Positions 9,629 to 18,530 of a DNA stretch of 64,000 bases are shown piece by piece (positions within the stretch are counted from its first letter, which is position 1; the number at the start of each line of letters is the position of its first letter). The notes below the pieces were generated by a model. That model did not search any database. It had not been told where the DNA came from and saw nothing but the letters and a program-made list of their open reading frames with translations. The DNA is from Rhizobium mongolense subsp. loessense (GTDB lineage Bacteria > Pseudomonadota > Alphaproteobacteria > Rhizobiales > Rhizobiaceae). The stretch is taken from positions 248,001-312,000 of the forward strand of contig NZ_FMTM01000001.1 in assembly GCF_900099775.1 (NCBI RefSeq), given 5' to 3'. Both the position numbers and the translations under genes were made by a program.

Positions 9629-9768
9629 GCGCAACTCCTCACGGCCGATATCCACGCTTCAGCCGCATTCCTTGAATATAGGTTGCGCACCATAAAGCGG
9701 CGAAATCGCCGCGACAAGCGCGCATGGATCGGTTTAGGGCAAATTCCGACATCAAATGTGAACGAATT

Positions 9769-9784
9769 TTACCGGTTTCGGTAA
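9769..9784. promoter_or_regulatory. Palindrome TTACCG-N4-CGGTAA
   Basis: A perfect 6-bp inverted repeat around GTTT, placed 60 bp upstream of the lytic transglycosylase start in the divergent dapA-slt spacer. It has the size and symmetry of a dimeric repressor site. I do not recognise the cognate regulator. Confidence 0.35.
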
Positions 9785-9843
9785 GGTTTCATTAAGAGGC
9801 CTGTTGCGAAACTCGAGGCATATTTTCCTGACGAGTATCCCGG

Positions 9844-11922
9844 ATGAAAAGAGCTGTGTTGATCCTCTCCACCCTCGGCCTTGCGGCCGCCGCGTGGAGC
9901 AGCGCCGCCTCGCCGCTGCCTGACACGGGCGCGCCGGTACCTGAGGTAAAGCCGATCGGATTCGTGCCGCAAACCTCGGCACCTCAATCGATCATGACCG
10001 GCGCCATCCCGCGCAGCAGCACGACCGTCGCGCCCGTGAGCGGAAACCTGAAGGCCGCATTAGACGCGCTTTCCAGCAAGAATCCGCAGCAGGCCATCTC
10101 GATCCGCAACGGCATGGGCAAGGGCACGCTCGACCGGCATATCTTGACATGGGCGATCGCCGTTTCCGGCATCAAGGGCGTGCCTTCCTATGAAATCGCA
10201 GGCGCGGCACTAGAACTCAAAGGCTGGCCGGGACTTTCCAAGCTGCGCGCTAATTCCGAGCGCGCACTCTACGACGAAAATCCGGACCCGGCTGCGATCC
10301 TTGCTGCTTTCGGCGACACCGCACCGGAAACGACACCGGGCGCGATCATCCTCTCGCGAGCGCTGGTCTCTGCCGGCAGACAAACACAGGCCGCGAAACA
10401 TATCCGCAAGGTCTGGCGCAGCGAAGCACTCGACAAGGAGACCGAAGACAAGATCCTGGCGGAGTTCTCAGCACTGCTCGGCGCCGCCGACCACAAGGCG
10501 CGCATGGAATATCTGATGTATCGCGGCCGGACGGCGCAGGCCAAGCGTTTCGGCGACATGGGCCAGGCGCAATCCCTCTACAAGGCATGGTCGGCGGTCG
10601 CGAGCAAGGCGGCCAATGCCGGCGCGCTCCTGAGTGCTGTCGATGGCAAATGGTCGAATGACCCAGGCTATCTGTTTGCCCGCATCGAATATCTGCGCAA
10701 GCAGGACAAATATGCCGAAGCCGCCAAGCTCCTAGCGCAAATGCCTTCGGCGCGCGATGAACTGGTGAATTCCGGCGAGTGGTGGAACGAGCAGCGCATC
10801 GTCAGCCGGGGCCTCGTCGACCAGGGCCAGTTCAAGGCCGCCTACCGTGTCGTCGCCAACCATGTCGCCACGAACCCGACAGATATTGTCGAAGCCGAAT
10901 TCCACGCCGGCTGGTATGCGTTGCGAGGGCTGCAGGATCCGGCGACGGCCGAGACGCATTTCCGCAAGATTCTTCAAGTTTCGAACGGTCCGATTTCCGT
11001 TTCGCGGGCCTGGTATTGGCTGGGCCGTGCCGCAGATGCCGGCGGTGCGGGCAAGTCCAGCGAGTTCTACGAAAAAGCAGCAAACTTCCCGAGCACTTTC
11101 TACGGTCAGCTCGCAGCTGAGCGGCTGGGGCGCAAGACGCTCAAAGTCGCCTATCCGTCGCCCACAATGGAAGACCGGCAGCGCCTCCAATCCCGCGAAG
11201 CCGTTCAGGCAATTTCGCGTCTTGAGGCCGCGGGCCATGGCTGGCGTGCGGCAAGCCTTTACCTGGCGCTCGCCGAGCAGCTTCAAAGTGCCGGCGAACT
11301 TGCCATCCTGGCGGCGCAGGCGGAAGGCTCCGGCAACCATCACCTGTCGCTGCAGGTCGGCAAGATCGCCTATGCGCGCGGGATGGATGTCGCGGCGCTG
11401 GCCTTTCCTGTCGGCGTCATTCCCTCCAACGCGAATATCTCCGGCTCGGGCAAGGCGCTCGCCTATGCCATCGCAAGGCAGGAAAGCGCTTTCAACCCCG
11501 CTGCCGTCTCGTCCGCAAACGCCCGTGGCCTCCTGCAACTTTTGCCCGGGACTGCCAAGGCAGTCGCCAAGCGCCACAACATCACCTATTCAGCCGACAA
11601 GCTGACAGCGGATGCCGGCTACAACGCCACGCTCGGCGCGCATTATCTCGGTGAACAGATCGACGCCTTCGGCGGCTCCTACATCTTGACCTTTATCGCC
11701 TATAATGCCGGGCCGAAGCGCGTGCCCGAATGGATCAGCCGCTACGGCGACCCGCGCGGCAAATCCATCAATGAAATCGTCGACTGGATTGAGCGCATCC
11801 CCTTTCCGGAAACGCGCAACTATGTCCAGCGCGTGATGGAGAATTACGAGGTCTATAAGGCGCGGCTCGGGCAGACGCCGGATATCGAGCGCGACCTGAT
11901 CGGCGGGCGGTCTTCATCCTGA
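9844..11922 (+). CDS. Soluble lytic murein transglycosylase (Slt-like)
   Basis: A periplasmic enzyme that cleaves peptidoglycan between MurNAc and GlcNAc to give 1,6-anhydro products. The 692-residue protein has an N-terminal signal peptide (MKRAVLILSTLGLAAAAW, cleavage near SSAASP). A long alpha-helical superhelical region follows, up to about residue 530. The C-terminal transglycosylase domain has the catalytic glutamate E547 in IARQESAFNPAA, then ANARGLLQLLPGTA and YNAGPKRV. Length and domain order match the Slt70 type. It is divergent from dapA and 57 bp ahead of the hydrolase gene. Confidence 0.9.
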   Translation: MKRAVLILSTLGLAAAAWSSAASPLPDTGAPVPEVKPIGFVPQTSAPQSIMTGAIPRSSTTVAPVSGNLKAALDALSSKNPQQAISIRNGMGKGTLDRHILTWAIAVSGIKGVPSYEIAGAALELKGWPGLSKLRANSERALYDENPDPAAILAAFGDTAPETTPGAIILSRALVSAGRQTQAAKHIRKVWRSEALDKETEDKILAEFSALLGAADHKARMEYLMYRGRTAQAKRFGDMGQAQSLYKAWSAVASKAANAGALLSAVDGKWSNDPGYLFARIEYLRKQDKYAEAAKLLAQMPSARDELVNSGEWWNEQRIVSRGLVDQGQFKAAYRVVANHVATNPTDIVEAEFHAGWYALRGLQDPATAETHFRKILQVSNGPISVSRAWYWLGRAADAGGAGKSSEFYEKAANFPSTFYGQLAAERLGRKTLKVAYPSPTMEDRQRLQSREAVQAISRLEAAGHGWRAASLYLALAEQLQSAGELAILAAQAEGSGNHHLSLQVGKIAYARGMDVAALAFPVGVIPSNANISGSGKALAYAIARQESAFNPAAVSSANARGLLQLLPGTAKAVAKRHNITYSADKLTADAGYNATLGAHYLGEQIDAFGGSYILTFIAYNAGPKRVPEWISRYGDPRGKSINEIVDWIERIPFPETRNYVQRVMENYEVYKARLGQTPDIERDLIGGRSSS

Positions 11923-11979
11923 TCATTTGCTTTGGCGCTGAAGCAGGCTAGATTTCCGGAGCGCAATTGGGAAATCGCA

Positions 11980-12873
11980 ATGTTTTCAAACACCACCGAA
12001 GGCTTCGAGGAGACGACATACCTGTCAGTCGACGGGCTCAAGCTCTACGCCCGCGACTATGGAGCCCGGAATCCGTCGGCATCCGTCTATCCGCCCGTAA
12101 TCTGCCTTCCCGGCCTGACACGCAATTCCCGCGATTTTCATCAGCTTGCGCTCATCCTTTCGAAGGACCCGGAGCGCCCCAGACGCGTGGTCGCGCTCGA
12201 CTATCGGGGACGCGGCCGCTCGGCGTGGGACGACAACAAGCAGAATTACAATCTCGGCGTGGAAGCAAACGACGTTCTGACCGCCTGCGGCGCCTTAGGC
12301 ATCATGCAAGCCGTCTTCATCGGAACGTCACGTGGTGGACTGATCCTGCATCTCATCGCCGAGATGAAGCCGGAACTGCTGGCATCCGTCGTGCTCAACG
12401 ATGTCGGGCCGGTGCTCGAACTGGAAGGGCTTCGGCATATTCAAGCTTATCTTGCAAATCCGCGAAAGCCCCGTGACTGGGACGATGCGGCCGGATTGCT
12501 TCGCGAACTGCACGAGGCGGAATTTCCCGCTCTCTCCGCCAGCGATTGGCGCAGCATGGCCTTCGCAATCTATCGCGAAACCGATTATGGGTTGGTCACG
12601 GATATCGATCCGGCCATCGCTGAGGCAGTGATCGCTGCCGATTTCAGCAAGCCGCTGCCGGATCTTTGGAAGCCGTTCGACGCGATGGCGGCGATACCGC
12701 TGCTGGTTATCCGCGGCGAGACTTCAAAACTGCTGTCAAAGGCAACGGTCGAAGAGATGCGGCGGCGGCATCCGGCAGCACGGCAGTTCACAGCGAGATG
12801 TCAGGGACATGCGCCGCTGCTGCATCTCGATGATGTGGCGGAGGAAATCCGTCGCTTTCTCCGCGACCTCTAA
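11980..12873 (+). CDS. Alpha/beta hydrolase
   Basis: A 297-residue alpha/beta-hydrolase of unknown substrate. It has the oxyanion region PPVICLPGLTRNSRDF, an RGRGRSAWD loop, the nucleophile elbow GTSRGGLI (G-x-S-x-G with Ser), an ENDVGPVLE-like segment (NDVGPVLELEG), and a C-terminal catalytic histidine in QGHAPLLHLDD. The ATG at 11980 gives MFSNTTEGFEETTYLSVDGL; a TTG at 11932 is possible but lacks a ribosome-binding site. It follows the transglycosylase closely and may be co-transcribed. Confidence 0.8.
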   Translation: MFSNTTEGFEETTYLSVDGLKLYARDYGARNPSASVYPPVICLPGLTRNSRDFHQLALILSKDPERPRRVVALDYRGRGRSAWDDNKQNYNLGVEANDVLTACGALGIMQAVFIGTSRGGLILHLIAEMKPELLASVVLNDVGPVLELEGLRHIQAYLANPRKPRDWDDAAGLLRELHEAEFPALSASDWRSMAFAIYRETDYGLVTDIDPAIAEAVIAADFSKPLPDLWKPFDAMAAIPLLVIRGETSKLLSKATVEEMRRRHPAARQFTARCQGHAPLLHLDDVAEEIRRFLRDL

Positions 12874-12916
12874 AGGCATCCGTCTCGGGAGCGTCGGAAG
12901 CTGACACCTACAAAGC

Positions 12917-12942
12917 AAAAAGCCCGGCTCGAAGGCCGGGCT
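12917..12942 (-). terminator. Terminator of the porin gene
   Basis: The stem AGCCCGGC-TCGAAG-GCCGGGCT (12921-12942) is followed on the minus strand by TTTTT. It lies 32 bp past the porin stop, and as the stem is symmetric it may also stop transcription from the convergent hydrolase. Confidence 0.8.
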
Positions 12943-12974
12943 TCGTGATTTGACCGAAGTCAGATCAGATTAGA

Positions 12975-14039
12975 TTAGAACGAACGCTGCAGGCGGAAGA
13001 AGCCCGTTACGCCGTCTTCGTCTTCATCGCCATTGTCGTGGTCCTGGCTGATGTAGTTAACGGTCACCTTCGTCGTCAGGTTCTCGACGATTTCGTAGTC
13101 GAGCGTAACGCCAGCGCGCCATTCGCTGCCACCGTCGAAATCGTCGTCTGCGTCGATGTCGATGCCGTCAGTGTACTGAACAGCCGGGGTGATGGTGAAC
13201 TTGTCAGTTGCCTTGACAGCATACTGAGCAGCAATAGCCCATTCGCCGTTGTCATAGTAGTCGCTCGGGCCGCTAGCCCAGACGCCGGCGAGACCGAAGG
13301 TGCCCGGTCCGATGTCTGCGTAGATGATACCACGGACAGCACCGTCGGCGCGGTCGAGGTCGTAGCCAGCGAGAAGTTCCCAGCTCATGGCGCCGAACTT
13401 GCCGCCGACAGCAGCGTCGATACCGACGTTGTTTCCACCGTTGTCGAGTTCGTCGTCTTCGCCACCGGTACGGGTCAGCTCTTCAACAGCAAGACCAGCG
13501 TAGAAGTCGCCAGAGTCGTACTGGTAACGGATCGCGTTGAAGTTGGTGTTGTTGTTGATAACTTCCGTTTCACCGGAGAAGTCATTATCCCACCAGTTGA
13601 CGAACTTACCAACGCGGAAGCCGGCGAGATCGATGTAGGCTTCATCGATGACGGTGTCGTTCTGGTCATCCTGGCTGTTGGCAACGCCGTTCGGGCGGAA
13701 GTTTGCCTGATAGACGATAACGCCGGTGAGCGGACCGTATTCAGTGTCGCTCTTCGCCGTGAAGGCAACCTGACCGCGGGTACGAGCCGACCAGTCTTCG
13801 CCGCCGCCGTTGTCAGCAACGTCACCAGCAGACCAGTCAACCTGGAAGCGGATGTAGCCTTCGATCTTGAGGCAGGTTTCCGTGCCCGGGATGTAGAAGT
13901 AGCCGGTGCCGTAGGCGTCGCAGACGCGAACGTATTCAACCGGTTCCGGCTCAGCAGCGACGATAGCGTCAGCGGCCTGAGCACCGGAAACTACTGCGAG
14001 AGCAGCAGCGGAGCCGAGAAGAAGGCTCTTGATGTTCAT
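12975..14039 (-). CDS. ropA: Outer-membrane porin, RopA type
   Basis: A 354-residue general porin of the alphaproteobacterial porin_2 family. It begins with a signal peptide (MNIKSLLLGSAAALAVVSGAQA, cut before ADAIVAAE) and continues with VEYVRVCDAYGTGYFYIPGTETCLKIEGYIRF, typical of rhizobial RopA. The rest alternates in beta-strand style, is very rich in acidic residues (DDNGDEDEDG near the C-terminus), and ends in the outer-membrane signature GFFRLQRSF with a terminal Phe. The ATG at 14039 has GGAGGTCACT upstream. Rhizobia often carry several ropA copies, so the exact paralogue is uncertain. Confidence 0.88.
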   Translation of the reverse strand: MNIKSLLLGSAAALAVVSGAQAADAIVAAEPEPVEYVRVCDAYGTGYFYIPGTETCLKIEGYIRFQVDWSAGDVADNGGGEDWSARTRGQVAFTAKSDTEYGPLTGVIVYQANFRPNGVANSQDDQNDTVIDEAYIDLAGFRVGKFVNWWDNDFSGETEVINNNTNFNAIRYQYDSGDFYAGLAVEELTRTGGEDDELDNGGNNVGIDAAVGGKFGAMSWELLAGYDLDRADGAVRGIIYADIGPGTFGLAGVWASGPSDYYDNGEWAIAAQYAVKATDKFTITPAVQYTDGIDIDADDDFDGGSEWRAGVTLDYEIVENLTTKVTVNYISQDHDNGDEDEDGVTGFFRLQRSF

Positions 14040-14773
14040 AGTGACCTCCAATTCAAAGTTTCGATCGGGTCTGGGATTTTTCGCCTTGAGCAGCGTTCCC
14101 TGCCCCATCCCCATGTTTCAAGAAGTCGGACGATCAACCGCCCTCGCTTCCGAGGTTGAAAATACAAGACCGCGCCTGTCACGCAATCACCAACTTACTC
14201 CTTTGTGGTATTTGCATCAGCCTTACCGCCGCCCTGTTGCTGAAAGGCCACAAGTTGGGCAGGCGCCGCCGCATTTCTTTATGCTTTGTTAAGAAACTGC
14301 CGGTTTTGCAGGGGTTTAGCATCACCTCACATGTATGGCACGACGTATCCTGTGCCGCATTGATACCAATTTCCAGCCAGATTCGGCGGCTCTTATGTCA
14401 CCCAAGCAATGCGACCATGGGCGAGGAGGCATCCGAATTGACGATGCTTCGCCGCAGGAATCACTTCCGGGTGAGAATTGATTCTCTTCAGGCGATTCTG
14501 GCGCGGAGGGATTCAATTTCACAGGCTGCGTATCGGCCGAGGGCAGATCAAACCAATTTTGTGGTTTCCCCCCATCTGCGAGATAGGTAATTGCCCGAAG
14601 GAGCTGGTCGGCGTTTATACCGGAACGCGATTGTCGGCGATGCTCAGGCAGCAATGGATGCCAAACACAGGGTCGATCTTGATACGGGCATTTCCTACCG
14701 GAAGGTAGGGAGAGCGTCTGCAAGACTTAGGTACGTTTTGTTACCTATGTCTTCGGTATGGACACAGAGATTA
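14040..14773. other. Gene-poor region between porin and tRNA-Ser
   Basis: About 730 bp without a convincing gene. The longest ORFs (14156-14590 plus, 14322-14723 minus) have no recognisable domain, overlap each other and lack good ribosome-binding sites. The left part must hold the porin promoter. The right end holds two dyads: CCTACC-GGAA-less hairpin near 14694-14709 and a longer one at 14722-14753. The tRNA 3' end faces this region, the usual side for integration scars, but I found no integrase or repeated tRNA end. Confidence 0.5.
14722..14753. repeat. Imperfect 13-bp inverted repeat beside tRNA-Ser
   Basis: AAGACTTAGGTAC (14722-14734) and TTACCTATGTCTT (14741-14753) are reverse complements except at two positions, and are separated by GTTTTG. 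The symmetry suggests a protein-binding site, or a hairpin in the 3' trailer of the tRNA transcript. It lies 20 bp beyond the tRNA 3' end. Confidence 0.5.
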
Positions 14774-14864
14774 TGGCGGAGAGGAAGGGATTCGAACCCT
14801 CGATACGCTTTTGACGTATACTCCCTTAGCAGGGGAGCGCCTTCGACCACTCGGCCACCTCTCC
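14774..14864 (-). tRNA. tRNA-Ser (anticodon GCT)
   Basis: The acceptor stem GGAGAGG pairs with CCTCTCC, followed by the discriminator G and an encoded CCA. The anticodon stem CTCCC/GGGAG holds the loop CTGCTAA, giving anticodon GCT for AGC/AGU codons. The T-loop GGTTCGAATCC is canonical, and a long variable arm (TATACG..CGTATC) marks it as a class II serine tRNA. Confidence 0.96.
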
Positions 14865-14947
14865 GGTGGGAGCCCTGATAGAGTCATTCGGCAGGTGAAG
14901 CAAGCGCTTTTTCGGCTTCCACCCGGGAAGAAAACAATGCTGTGATC

Positions 14948-16165
14948 TTAAGCCAGCAACTGCTTGAGATCGGCGGCCGCGTCCACCAGCACGGCCTTGT
15001 CGGGATTGATTCCTGTTTCCAGCAGCTTCTTGCCCGTCACATAGGCCTTTGCGTCATTGATCGCGTCGACGGCGATGAACTGGCCATTCCTGAAGTACCA
15101 GACGGAATGTGCGCCTTCGCGGGCGCCGGGGCGCAAAAGGGTTTCGTCGTAGCCGAGGTTGAAGCCGGCAATCTGCAGCTTGACGTCATACTGATCGGAC
15201 CAGAACCATGGCTTCGGGTCATAGGGAGCGTCACCGCCGGCAATGACCGCAGCGGCGGCTTCAGCCTGGTCGACGGCGTTCTGTACCGATTCGAGTCTTA
15301 TCCGCCCATCCTGCCAGGGTTGCACGGCGCAATCGCCGGCGGCAAAGATCGACGTGTCCGAGGTGCGGGCGAATTCGTTGACGAGGATGCCGTTCGCAAC
15401 GTCAAGACCGGCTTCCTTGGCCAGCTGGTCGTTCGGCACGACGCCGATGCCGACGATGGCGAAATCGATCTCGATCACCGAGCCGTCAGAGAGCTCAGCG
15501 CCGCAAACATGCCCATCCCTGCCGACGAGACGCTTAAGCCCGGTCTTTTCGCGAATTACGACATCATGGCTCTCGTGGATCGCGCGGATGATATCGGCCG
15601 TTTCCTTGGCGGCAACGCGCTGGAGAATGCGGTCGGCCATTTCGATGACGGTCACTTCGAGCCCGCGATAGCGCGCAACGGCTGCCGCTTCGAGACCGAT
15701 ATAACCGCCGCCTATAATAAGGACGCGCCGACCGGGCCGCATCTCGTCGGCGAGGAGGTCCGCATCGCGCTTGTCGCGGGCGACATAGACGCCGTCGAGA
15801 TCGCCACCGACGGCTGCCGGCAGCCTGCGCGGCGTCGAACCCGTGGTCAGCGCCAGCGTGCCGTAGTCAAGGATCGAGCCGTCCTGCAGCGCGACCTGCT
15901 TCTTGTCGCGGTCGATCTGCTCGACCCAGGTCGCAAGTCGGATTTCGACATTATTGTCCGGATACCAGTGCTCGGGGCGGAACACCAGCCGGTCGAAGGT
16001 CATCTCGCCGAGCAGGTATTTCTTCGAAAGCGGCGGCCGCTGGTAGGGAAGAACGTCCTCGGCGCCGATAATGGTGATTGGGCGAGTGTCGTGCAGCGCG
16101 CGCAGCTTTGCGGCCATCGCGAAACCCGCCTGCCCCGCACCGATGATTACCAGTCTGTCCGTCAC
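14948..16165 (-). CDS. FAD-dependent ferredoxin reductase-like oxidoreductase
   Basis: A 405-residue flavoprotein of the ferredoxin/rubredoxin/putidaredoxin reductase family. It moves electrons from NAD(P)H to a small redox carrier, often for a Rieske oxygenase or P450. The N-terminal FAD fold has LVIIGAGQAGFAMAAKLR and the PYQRPPLSKKYL motif typical of this family. A second Rossmann motif, IIGGGYIGLEAAAVARYRGL, binds NAD(P)H, and SIFAAGDCAV is the FAD-binding aspartate motif. The C-terminal reductase domain is complete. The GTG at 16165 follows GGGAGTGGGACC. No ferredoxin or oxygenase partner lies nearby. Confidence 0.82.
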   Translation of the reverse strand: MTDRLVIIGAGQAGFAMAAKLRALHDTRPITIIGAEDVLPYQRPPLSKKYLLGEMTFDRLVFRPEHWYPDNNVEIRLATWVEQIDRDKKQVALQDGSILDYGTLALTTGSTPRRLPAAVGGDLDGVYVARDKRDADLLADEMRPGRRVLIIGGGYIGLEAAAVARYRGLEVTVIEMADRILQRVAAKETADIIRAIHESHDVVIREKTGLKRLVGRDGHVCGAELSDGSVIEIDFAIVGIGVVPNDQLAKEAGLDVANGILVNEFARTSDTSIFAAGDCAVQPWQDGRIRLESVQNAVDQAEAAAAVIAGGDAPYDPKPWFWSDQYDVKLQIAGFNLGYDETLLRPGAREGAHSVWYFRNGQFIAVDAINDAKAYVTGKKLLETGINPDKAVLVDAAADLKQLLA

Positions 16166-16250
16166 GGTCCCACTCCCAGAAGCAGCGTTATTATAGAGGC
16201 GAGACGTAGCCCCCGCCCTTGGCGCCGTCAACAGGAAGCGATCTTGCCCG

Positions 16251-17366
16251 TTAGCCGATCTCGATCCAGCGGCGCTCGTGGAAGGACTGTGCCATGGCAT
16301 GCACCGACCTCTCTATCCTGAGACCGTCTTCGAACGTGACCAAGGACGACGGCTGACCGGAAATGGCGCGGATCAGCTCGCGGCATTCGATGATCTTCAG
16401 GTCGTTGAAGCCGAGGCCATGGCCCGGCGCGGGAATGAAGCGGCCGTAAGGCTGGTGGGCGGGCGCTGCGAGAATCTTGCGGAAGCCCTGCTCGGTGCCG
16501 CGGCCTTCGGCCTGATAGAGCTCGAATTCGTTCATGCGTTCCTGATCGTAGGCGATCGATCCTTTCGATCCAAAAATCTGCAGTGCGATGCGGCCCTTGC
16601 GGCCCCAGGCGGCACGGTTTGCCATCAGTACGGCGGAGATGCCGCCGCCAAGACGCATCAGGACGTTTGCGCCATCGTGGTTCTCGACCGCACGGCGACC
16701 GCCTTCCATGAGCGGACGGTCGGCATAAGGTTTAACCATGTCGGTAATGACCGCTTCGACGTGGCCAAAGAGATACCAGAGCAGCGACAGCGGATGCACG
16801 GCAAAATCGTCAAGCGCGCCGTAACCCGAAGATAGTTCGCTCTTCCAATAAAAGAGGCCCTCCGGATCGGCCATGAAATCCTCATCCATCTCGAGGCGCA
16901 TGTGATTGACAACGCCGATCGCACCCTCGCCGATCAGCGTCTTGATGTGCCGCATGACCGGGTTCTGGATATAGTTGTATCCGAGAACGGCTACCTTGCC
17001 CGAAGCCCTCGCCGCTTTCAGCATGTGCTCGGCATCGGCAAAGGCGGGAGCCATCGGCTTTTCGCACCACACATGTTTTCCGGCCTCGAGCGCCGCAATT
17101 GCCATTTCGGCATGGAACTGGTTCGGTGTGGTAACGGAGACGACATCGACTTGCGGATCGGCAATCAGCGCTTTCCAGTCGGCCGTCGCCTTTTCGAAGC
17201 CGAATTCGGCAGCGCGCGATTTCGCGAGGTCTGCGTTGGCTTCGGCGAGATGCACGAGCCTTGGACGCTCGACATCACCGAAGACAGTCTTCACCGCATT
17301 CCAGGCCAGCGCGTGGCACTTGCCCATATAACCGGTGCCGATCAAACCGATGCCGAGTGGTTTCAT
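16251..17366 (-). CDS. Gfo/Idh/MocA oxidoreductase (IolY-like)
   Basis: A 371-residue NAD(P)-dependent sugar dehydrogenase with an N-terminal Rossmann motif (GIGLIGTGYMGKCHA), the EKPMAP lysine motif (WCEKPMAPAFADAE) and a C-terminal substrate domain including FAVHPLSLLWYL. It is divergent from iolR next to iolCDEB, the position I recall for iolY in Sinorhizobium meliloti. It probably oxidises an inositol isomer or related sugar; the substrate is inferred. The ATG at 17366 follows GGAGGAGAGTACGGGAA. A partial IolR-like sequence (GGAATATTTGGACC, 17402-17415) lies upstream. Confidence 0.8.
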   Translation of the reverse strand: MKPLGIGLIGTGYMGKCHALAWNAVKTVFGDVERPRLVHLAEANADLAKSRAAEFGFEKATADWKALIADPQVDVVSVTTPNQFHAEMAIAALEAGKHVWCEKPMAPAFADAEHMLKAARASGKVAVLGYNYIQNPVMRHIKTLIGEGAIGVVNHMRLEMDEDFMADPEGLFYWKSELSSGYGALDDFAVHPLSLLWYLFGHVEAVITDMVKPYADRPLMEGGRRAVENHDGANVLMRLGGGISAVLMANRAAWGRKGRIALQIFGSKGSIAYDQERMNEFELYQAEGRGTEQGFRKILAAPAHQPYGRFIPAPGHGLGFNDLKIIECRELIRAISGQPSSLVTFEDGLRIERSVHAMAQSFHERRWIEIG

Positions 17367-17533
17367 TTCCCGTACTCTCCTCCATATCTGCGATGACTTT
17401 TGGAATATTTGGACCGTTTTGACAAGGCGGCAATTTGCGTCAGGCAACGTCGAGTATCGTTCAAAACCCTTCATTTCCAGGGGATTAAAAACAGTTAGGA
17501 TCGAAAAGCGAAATCATTTATGCTTTTGAATAT

Positions 17534-17547
17534 GGAATATTTGTTTC
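17534..17547. promoter_or_regulatory. IolR-type site upstream of iolR
   Basis: GGAATATTTGTTTC fits GGAA-N6-TTTC, one base off the GGAA-N6-TTCC palindrome that I recall for IolR in Sinorhizobium meliloti. It lies 18 bp upstream of the iolR start in the divergent iolY-iolR spacer, which fits autorepression and control of both genes. Confidence 0.6.
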
Positions 17548-17565
17548 ATCGCATGGACCGCCTGC

Positions 17566-18426
17566 ATGGATAACGACACCAAGAGATTTGTGCGCGTGCC
17601 CCGCGATTTCGAAAGCCTGCGCAGCACGATCATCGAGCGCAAGGCAAGTATGCCGAAGCGGCTGGCCCAGGTCGCCGCCTTTGCACTCGGCAATCCGGAC
17701 GAGATTGCCTTCGGCACGACGGCGAGCATCGCGGCGGCTTCGGACGTCCAGCCGTCGACGCTGGTGCGGCTCGCCCGTCACCTCGGCTATGAAGGCTTCT
17801 CCGACCTCCAAAGCATTTTCCGCGAGCGGCTGCGCGAGCGGACGCTGAGCTACGAGGAGCGCCTCGCCACGCTGGAGCAATCCGAAGGTGACGAGGATGC
17901 CAATCTGCTTTCAGGGTTCATCGCCGCGGCCACCCAATCCATCAACCGCATGGCGGCGACGGTCGAGACGGAGACCTTCACCAGGGCCGTCGACATCCTG
18001 GCGGCGGCGGACACCATATTTCTTATAGCGAAACGCCGCTCCTATCCGCTCACGGCGCATATGACATACGCCCTTTCAAAACTTGGCATCCGCCACCAGA
18101 TCGTCGCTTCGCCGAATGGTGTCGATCCGGAGATGGTGCAGTTCGCAACGCCGAAGGATGCGGCGATCGCCGCCAGCTTCTCGCCCTACGCTGCCGACAG
18201 CCTCAGCCAGGCCGAAGGGTTGGCCGATCGCGGCGTGCCGGTTGTCGCGATCACCGATTCGGCTTTCTCACCGCTTGCGGCCCGCGCCGCCTGCTGGTTC
18301 GAAGTTGCCGAAGCTGACTTTGCCGGCTTCCGCTCGCTTTCCGCTTCCATGGCGCTGGTGATGGCGCTGCCGGTGGCGATCGCCGAGCGCCGGCGCAAAC
18401 TTCACCATCCCAAAACCGCAAAATAG
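17566..18426 (+). CDS. iolR: RpiR-family repressor of inositol catabolism
   Basis: A 286-residue RpiR-type regulator: an N-terminal helix-turn-helix (about residues 20-85, FGTTASIAAASDVQPSTLVRLARHLGYEGFSDLQ) and a C-terminal SIS sugar-phosphate-binding domain (about 125-265, DTIFLIAKRRSYPLTAHMTYAL and PVVAITDSAFSPLA). In rhizobia this regulator represses iol genes until an inositol catabolite is sensed. It lies between iolY-like and iolC, and GGAA-N6-TTYC sites are found on both sides. The start at 17566 has no strong ribosome-binding site. Confidence 0.88.
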   Translation: MDNDTKRFVRVPRDFESLRSTIIERKASMPKRLAQVAAFALGNPDEIAFGTTASIAAASDVQPSTLVRLARHLGYEGFSDLQSIFRERLRERTLSYEERLATLEQSEGDEDANLLSGFIAAATQSINRMAATVETETFTRAVDILAAADTIFLIAKRRSYPLTAHMTYALSKLGIRHQIVASPNGVDPEMVQFATPKDAAIAASFSPYAADSLSQAEGLADRGVPVVAITDSAFSPLAARAACWFEVAEADFAGFRSLSASMALVMALPVAIAERRRKLHHPKTAK

Positions 18427-18431
18427 AAAAT

Positions 18432-18475
18432 GGAATAAATATTCCGAATTGACAAAAACTCGGAACCAATGTTTC
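18432..18475 (+). promoter_or_regulatory. iolC promoter with two IolR-type operators
   Basis: GGAATAAATATTCC (18432-18445) is a perfect GGAA-N6-TTCC palindrome, and GGAACCAATGTTTC (18462-18475) a near match. Between them lies TTGACA (18449-18454), a good -35 box; TTTCAT 17 bp later could serve as -10. The operators therefore overlap or flank the polymerase site, the arrangement expected for repression by IolR. Confidence 0.7.
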
Positions 18476-18530
18476 ATTATTCGAAATCGGCAGGCGGCAA
18501 GGTCCTGCAGGAATCTAGCGGGAGGACATC

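Noticed and set aside
14156..14590. 144-codon ORF in the porin-tRNA spacer
   Set aside because: Overlaps another ORF on the other strand, lacks a ribosome-binding site and any known family.
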